A DNA stretch of 37,985 bases from Bacillus sp. AFS059628 (lineage in GTDB: Bacteria; Bacillota; Bacilli; Bacillales; Bacillaceae_G), in assembly GCF_002571225.1 (NCBI RefSeq), contig NZ_NVEC01000066.1:1-37985 (forward strand). Direction: 5' to 3'. Within the stretch, counting starts at the first letter, position 1. Each line of letters opens with the position of its first letter. Positions 33,418-37,985 of this stretch are shown piece by piece. The translations under genes were made by a program, and so were the position numbers. The notes beneath the pieces are model-generated. The model ran no database searches and was not told the DNA's origin. It was given only the letters and a program-made list of their open reading frames with translations.

Positions 33418-34857
33418 TTGGAGCTAGTTATTATATTATTAGCACTTAGTTTACTTATGTTTGTAGCTTATAAAGGATTTTCTGTTATATTATTTGCACC
33501 GATATTTGCATTATTTGCCGTATTTTTGACAGAGCCTAGTTTTGTATTACCTTTCTTTTCGAATATTTTTATGGAGAAAATGGTAGGTTTTATTAAACTA
33601 TATTTTCCTGTATTTTTACTTGGGGCAATATTTGGGAAAGTAGTAGAAATGTCAGGAATTGCGGATTCGATTGCAAAGACAATTATAGAGTTAGTTGGTG
33701 AAAAACGTACAATATTAGCGATTGTATTAATGGGTGCTATCTTAACGTATAGTGGTGTTAGTGTGTATGTAGTAGTGTTTGCTGTATATCCGTTCGCAGC
33801 TAAGTTGTTTCGACAAGCGAATATTCCAAAACGTTTAATCCCTGGAACAATCGTTCTTGGAGCGGTTACGTTTACGATGGATGCGCTACCTGGATCACCA
33901 CAAATTCAAAACGTAATACCTACGACGTTTTTTAAAACAGACATTTATGCTGCGCCGATACTTGGTATTGTAGGGGCAATTTTTGTACTTACGTTAGGGT
34001 TACTATATTTAGAGAGTAGACGGAAGAAGGCGAAAGCAGCTGGAGAAGGGTATTTTGGTTTTAACGATGGGAATACTGAAATGGCAGCTTCTTTACAAGC
34101 AGAACAAAAAGATATGCCGTTGGTTAAAAATATTGAAATTACAAGAGCACAGCAAGTAATTGCTTTTGTACCACTTATTTTAGTAGGTGTAATGAATAAA
34201 GTTTTTACTATTATGATACCGAAGTGGTATCCCAATGGTTTTGATTTTTCTGCAATTGGTATGAAAGCATTTGGAAAAGTAGAATTAAGTGCAGTAGTTG
34301 GAATCTGGTCAGTAGAATTGGCACTTATTATAGGTATAGTAACAACGTTATTATTATATTGGAAACGAGTAGTAACAGGATTTCAAGCTGGATTGAATAC
34401 AAGTATCGGTGGGGCGCTACTGGCAACGATGAATACAGGAGCTGAATTTGGATTCGGTGGTGTCATCGCAGCACTTCCAGGCTTCGCAATTATGAGAGAT
34501 GGTATTTCTGCCACATTCACAAACCCTCTAGTGAATGGAGCAGTAACGACAAATATTTTAGCCGGTATTACAGGCTCTGCATCAGGAGGAATGGGAATTG
34601 TTTTAAGTGCAATGGGAGATAAGTTTATTGCAGCGGCCAATCAATTCGATATTCCGTTAGAAGTAATGCATCGTATCGTGTCAATGGCATCAGGAGGAAT
34701 GGATACATTACCACATAACGGGGCTATTATTACTATTCTTACCGTAACAGGTTTAACACATAAACAGTCATATAAAGATATTTTTGCAATTACTGTTTTG
34801 AAAACGGTTACTGTGTTTTTAGTTATTGCATTCTATACAGTAACAGGAATTTATTAA
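33418..34857 (+). CDS. GntP-family permease
   Basis: 479-residue integral membrane protein with about 12-14 hydrophobic segments. The start is TTG 33418 after AAGGGAGGGG; an ATG four bases earlier is out of frame. Family features: the early helix pair, a Gly-rich FGKVVEMSGIADSIAKTI segment typical of GntP/GenX permeases, AVTFTMDALPGSPQIQN, and GITGSASGGMGIVLSAMGD with GMDTLPHNGA near the end. GntP-type proteins carry gluconate or other hydroxy and short-chain acids; the YxjC branch is linked to hydroxybutyrate. It is 43 bases before an alcohol dehydrogenase gene, so they likely serve one pathway. Confidence 0.88.
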   Translation: MELVIILLALSLLMFVAYKGFSVILFAPIFALFAVFLTEPSFVLPFFSNIFMEKMVGFIKLYFPVFLLGAIFGKVVEMSGIADSIAKTIIELVGEKRTILAIVLMGAILTYSGVSVYVVVFAVYPFAAKLFRQANIPKRLIPGTIVLGAVTFTMDALPGSPQIQNVIPTTFFKTDIYAAPILGIVGAIFVLTLGLLYLESRRKKAKAAGEGYFGFNDGNTEMAASLQAEQKDMPLVKNIEITRAQQVIAFVPLILVGVMNKVFTIMIPKWYPNGFDFSAIGMKAFGKVELSAVVGIWSVELALIIGIVTTLLLYWKRVVTGFQAGLNTSIGGALLATMNTGAEFGFGGVIAALPGFAIMRDGISATFTNPLVNGAVTTNILAGITGSASGGMGIVLSAMGDKFIAAANQFDIPLEVMHRIVSMASGGMDTLPHNGAIITILTVTGLTHKQSYKDIFAITVLKTVTVFLVIAFYTVTGIY

Positions 34858-34900
34858 GTCGATATGTTATGAACTAAAATATTAATTAGGGGAAGAAGGG

Positions 34901-36112
34901 GTGGAGTACTTGCAAGAAGTTGCTGAGTTTCGTATGCCGAAGTCTGTATTATATGGAAGAAATTCGCTTGAAAAACTGGGGGAACAATCTAAGAAGTTGG
35001 GGAAAAGAGCGTTTATAGTTACGGATACAATTATGGAGAATTTAGGATATGTTGAGAGTTGTATACAACAACTAAATACGAAAGGTATTACTGTTATTAC
35101 ATATAATAAAGTAAATGCTGAGCCTACAAATATACACGTGTTAGAAGCGTTAACTCTTAGTAAAGAAGAAAAGTGTGATTTTATTATCGGTATTGGTGGT
35201 GGAAGTTGTATTGATGCAGCGAAAGCAGTTGCGGTATTATATACAAATGGCGGAGACGTGGAAGATTATGTCCAAAAAGATATGGAAATAGAAAATGATC
35301 CGCTACCACTTATTGCAATTCCGACAACTTCTGGTACTGGATCGGAAGTAACAAGTGTAGCAGTAATTATGAATAAACGAACAGATGTAAAAATGATGAT
35401 GAAGCATCCAAGTTTTACCCCGCAAGTAGCGATTATTGACCCAATTTTAACACGTTCGGTACCACCTCACATTACAGCAGCAACAGGGATAGATGCTTTA
35501 TGTCATGCAGTCGAAGCATATATTTCTAAAGTTTCACAATCACTTACAGATGTATTAGCTCTTTCCGCTATTGAAAGTATTATGAAATATTTACGTATTG
35601 CATATGAAGATGGAGAGAATATGGAGGCAAGAGAAGCGATGATGATAGCGTCCTTACAAGCTGGAATCGCATTTTCAAATGCATCTGTTACATTAGTTCA
35701 TGGCATGTCAAGACCAGTAGGGGCGTTATTTCATGTACTACATGGTATATCGAATGCAATACTATTACCTACAGTTTTAGAATATACAAAAGTGAGTGCA
35801 GTAAAAAGACTAGCGGAAATTGGACGTTGTTTAAATAAAGATATGTATTCTTATTGTGATGAAGAAGTAGCCGATTACACGCTCAGGGAAATAAAAAAAC
35901 TTTGCTTTGATCTTCGTATTCCAAATTTAAAAGAATACGGAATTGGTGAGGTTGAATTTGAAAAAGCTGTTTCTAAAATGGCATCAGATGCAATTGAAAG
36001 TGGAAGTCCAGCAAATAACCCACGTGTGCCATCATATGACGAAATTAAACAGTTGTATCGAGAATGTTTTCATTATCAATATGGAGATTCTATAAAAACA
36101 TTAGATAATTAA
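34901..36112 (+). CDS. Iron-containing alcohol dehydrogenase (type III)
   Basis: 403-residue soluble NAD(P)-dependent dehydrogenase. Start GTG 34901 after AGGGGAAGAAGGG; TTG 34910 is a close alternative. Signatures: GIGGGSCIDAAKA (nucleotide binding), PTTSGTGSEVTS, and the metal-binding His series: DALCHAVEAY, LVHGMSRPVG, FHVLHGISNA. Length is typical (380-400). Downstream of the GntP permease in one unit ended by a strong terminator, it probably oxidises the imported hydroxy acid (4-hydroxybutyrate-like enzymes belong here). The substrate is an inference. Confidence 0.92.
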   Translation: MEYLQEVAEFRMPKSVLYGRNSLEKLGEQSKKLGKRAFIVTDTIMENLGYVESCIQQLNTKGITVITYNKVNAEPTNIHVLEALTLSKEEKCDFIIGIGGGSCIDAAKAVAVLYTNGGDVEDYVQKDMEIENDPLPLIAIPTTSGTGSEVTSVAVIMNKRTDVKMMMKHPSFTPQVAIIDPILTRSVPPHITAATGIDALCHAVEAYISKVSQSLTDVLALSAIESIMKYLRIAYEDGENMEAREAMMIASLQAGIAFSNASVTLVHGMSRPVGALFHVLHGISNAILLPTVLEYTKVSAVKRLAEIGRCLNKDMYSYCDEEVADYTLREIKKLCFDLRIPNLKEYGIGEVEFEKAVSKMASDAIESGSPANNPRVPSYDEIKQLYRECFHYQYGDSIKTLDN

Positions 36113-36149
36113 TTTCAGAATATTCTCATAAAATTTCCTTGGAAATAGT

Positions 36150-36190
36150 TAAAACAAGACTTTATATTTTGAACGTAAAGTCTTGTTTTA
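36150..36190 (+). terminator. Intrinsic terminator after the dehydrogenase
   Basis: A 15-bp perfect stem (TAAAACAAGACTTTA at 36150-36164 with 36176-36190) ending in T. Confidence 0.9.
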
Positions 36191-36261
36191 TTATGTATAA
36201 TATACATAATAAAATGTTTGAATCAGGTTGTAAAAATATTGTGAGGTAGGTGTGGGGTTTT

Positions 36262-36960
36262 ATGAAAACAATAGGTTTAATTGGTGGTATGAGTTGGGAA
36301 TCGACTATTGAATATTATCGAATTATAAATGAAGAAATAAAAAAGAGATTAGGAGGATTACATTCAGCAAAATGTATCCTTAATAGTGTGGACTTTGAAG
36401 AGATTGAACGATTCCAGTCTAATGGAGATTGGGATGGAGCAGGAGAAGTATTAGGGAATGCAGCATATTCGTTACAGAGTGCAGGAGCAGATTTTATAAT
36501 TATTTGTACAAATACAATGCATAAAGTAGTTGAGAAAATAAAGGAGAATATTCATATCCCAGTCTTACATATCGCTGATGCAACAGCGAAAGAAATGAAA
36601 AGGAAAGATATTCAAACGGTTGGTTTACTTGGAACTAAATATACAATGGAGCAAGATTTCTATAAGTTACGCATAGAAGAAAATCATATAAATGTAATGG
36701 TTCCATCAAAAAAGGATAGAGAAAAGATAAATGAAGTAATATATACAGAACTATGTTTAGGAAAGATAACATCTCAATCTAGAGAGTATTATAAAAAAGT
36801 TATAGAAGATCTAGTACAAGAAGGGGCACAAGGAATCATATTAGGTTGTACAGAAATAGGTTTATTAGTTAAGCAGGAAGACGTATCCATTCCGATATTC
36901 GATACAACTCATATACATGCAGTTGAGGCAGTTAATTTCGCTTTACGAAATAGAGTATAA
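36262..36960 (+). CDS. Aspartate/glutamate racemase family protein
   Basis: 232-residue cofactor-independent racemase. I choose ATG 36262 because the protein then begins MKTIGLIGGMSWEST, the standard start of aspartate racemases; a GTG four codons earlier lies within the ribosome-site region. The two catalytic cysteines are in IICTNTMHK and LGCTEIGLL. These abstract and return the alpha proton to interconvert L- and D-Asp (or a similar amino acid). D-Asp is used in some Firmicute cell walls and spores, but the role in this strain is not indicated by neighbours. Confidence 0.9.
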   Translation: MKTIGLIGGMSWESTIEYYRIINEEIKKRLGGLHSAKCILNSVDFEEIERFQSNGDWDGAGEVLGNAAYSLQSAGADFIIICTNTMHKVVEKIKENIHIPVLHIADATAKEMKRKDIQTVGLLGTKYTMEQDFYKLRIEENHINVMVPSKKDREKINEVIYTELCLGKITSQSREYYKKVIEDLVQEGAQGIILGCTEIGLLVKQEDVSIPIFDTTHIHAVEAVNFALRNRV

Positions 36961-37047
36961 TTATATTATGTAACCTAGTTCGTGTGTGTGGAAAACATTC
37001 AGAAAATATTTTATAATGTAAGTGGTTACATTTAAGGGGGAATGCGT

Positions 37048-37521
37048 ATGTTTTCAGTTCAACCAATCGCATTTGTACATAATGAAAGAAAGGAAATAAA
37101 AGATGATGAGTGGGGAGAAGTAAAATCCTATATTACTTTAACTGAAATGTATACAGAAGAAAGTATACAAGGGATTGAAGATTTTTCTCATATTGAAGTT
37201 GTTTTTTATTTTCATAAAGTAACTGATGAACAAATTCAATATTTTGCTAGATATCCTAGAAATAATCATGATTATCCTAAAGTAGGTATTTTTGCACAGC
37301 GCGGAAAAAATCGTCCGAATCGTATAGGAGCAACCATTGTAAAGGTAATCAAAAGAGAAGGTAAATCAATTATTGTTGAGGGGTTAGATGCTATTGATGG
37401 TACCCCTATATTGGATATAAAGCCGATAATGAAAGAGTTTATGCCGAAAGAAGAAATCGCACAGCCTAAATGGGCAACGGATATAATGAAACAGTATTGG
37501 AAGGGGAATGGAGTAAAATGA
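37048..37521 (+). CDS. trmO: tRNA t6A37 N6-methyltransferase TrmO (TsaA-like)
   Basis: 157 residues from ATG 37048, seven bases after AAGGGGG; an ATG two codons earlier is too close to it. TrmO uses S-adenosylmethionine to methylate the N6 atom of t6A37 in tRNA-Thr. Family features: start FSVQPIAFVHNERKE, GIEDFSHIEVVFYF, FAQRGKNRPNRIGATIVKV (core signature), and DIKPIMKEF with a DxKPY-like motif (here DIKPI). The beta-barrel length is right. It overlaps the next gene by four bases (ATGA), so they are translationally coupled. Confidence 0.9.
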   Translation: MFSVQPIAFVHNERKEIKDDEWGEVKSYITLTEMYTEESIQGIEDFSHIEVVFYFHKVTDEQIQYFARYPRNNHDYPKVGIFAQRGKNRPNRIGATIVKVIKREGKSIIVEGLDAIDGTPILDIKPIMKEFMPKEEIAQPKWATDIMKQYWKGNGVK

Positions 37522-37958
37522 GAATATATGAGGCAACAATTGCGGACTTAGATGGACTAGCATCAGTTTTTAATAACTATCGTATGTTTTATAGACAAGA
37601 TTCCGATCTAGAAGGAGCAAAAGTATTTTTACGAAATCGAATCGAGAAAAAAGAATCAGTTATTTTCGTAGCAGTTGAAGACGGGGAATATATTGGATTC
37701 ACACAATTATATCCATCATTTTCTTCTATTTCGATGAAAGAATTATGGATTTTAAATGATTTATTTGTACAAGCTACTAAGCGCGGGGCAGGAACAGGAA
37801 AAAAATTATTAGAAGCTGCTAAAGGATTCGCCTTAGAACATGGTGCAAAAGGTGTAAAATTACAAACAGAGATTGATAATTTATCAGCACAGCGATTATA
37901 TGCTGAAAATGGTTATTTGAGAGATAATCGTTATTTCCATTATGAATTAACGTTTTAA
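37518..37958 (+). CDS. GNAT-family N-acetyltransferase
   Basis: 146 residues from ATG 37518, which overlaps the trmO stop; GGGGAATGGAG lies just upstream. The GNAT fold shows in VIFVAVEDGEYIGFTQLYP (beta 2-3), LNDLFVQATKRGAGTGKKLL (beta 4 and the acetyl-CoA pyrophosphate loop, form RGAGTGKKL), and LQTEIDNLSAQRLYAENGYL (beta 5 and helix 4). Substrate unknown. Complete, ending 27 bases from the window edge. Confidence 0.9.
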   Translation: MRIYEATIADLDGLASVFNNYRMFYRQDSDLEGAKVFLRNRIEKKESVIFVAVEDGEYIGFTQLYPSFSSISMKELWILNDLFVQATKRGAGTGKKLLEAAKGFALEHGAKGVKLQTEIDNLSAQRLYAENGYLRDNRYFHYELTF

Positions 37959-37985
37959 AAAAGTTATATAAAAAGAGACGTTTTC

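Overview
This AT-rich Gram-positive window most likely comes from the Bacillus cereus group. The evidence is gene content (M36/M4-type secreted protease, Amj, YukD/YukB-like type VII genes, aspS2 behind a T-box), strong GGAGG-type Shine-Dalgarno sites, frequent GTG and TTG starts, and SigA promoters. No search was possible, so species assignment is an inference.

Layout. 1-5.6 kb: a secreted zinc metalloprotease, a small secreted protein on the minus strand, a MurF paralogue, and an archaeal-type aspartyl-tRNA synthetase (aspS2). aspS2 is preceded by a SigA promoter, a T-box whose specifier reads best as AAC (Asn), and a short unannotated leader ORF starting at a GTG. That leader encodes five Asp codons followed by four Asn codons and overlaps the aspS2 start.

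5.6-18 kb: a type VII secretion (ESX/Yuk-like) locus: VWA protein, PP2C phosphatase, YukD/EsaB-like protein, EssC/YukB-like ATPase without N-terminal FHA domains, WXG100 protein, kinase-like membrane protein with TPR-like repeats, a second large membrane protein and an SseB-like protein. Kinase, PP2C and VWA together recall the threonine-phosphorylation switch of type VI secretion.

18-28 kb: a polymorphic toxin array. One intact effector (WXG100, pretoxin stalk, GH-E nuclease tip) is followed by two immunity genes (ankyrin, DUF2185/Imm33). Three headless or broken toxin cassettes follow, each with its own immunity gene. One shares a 577-bp indel-free block with the intact effector. Three copies of a 340-490 bp structured repeat follow the cassettes. 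A short serine recombinase and an IS110-family element lie inside the array. The array looks like a toxin-tip archive fed by recombination.

28-38 kb: core or metabolic genes: a second T-box (specifier probably AUC, Ile) controlling an NSS-family amino-acid transporter, an alpha/beta hydrolase, a nucleotidyltransferase-like protein, Amj, a HAD phosphatase, a GntP-type permease with an iron-type alcohol dehydrogenase, an aspartate racemase, TrmO and a GNAT acetyltransferase.
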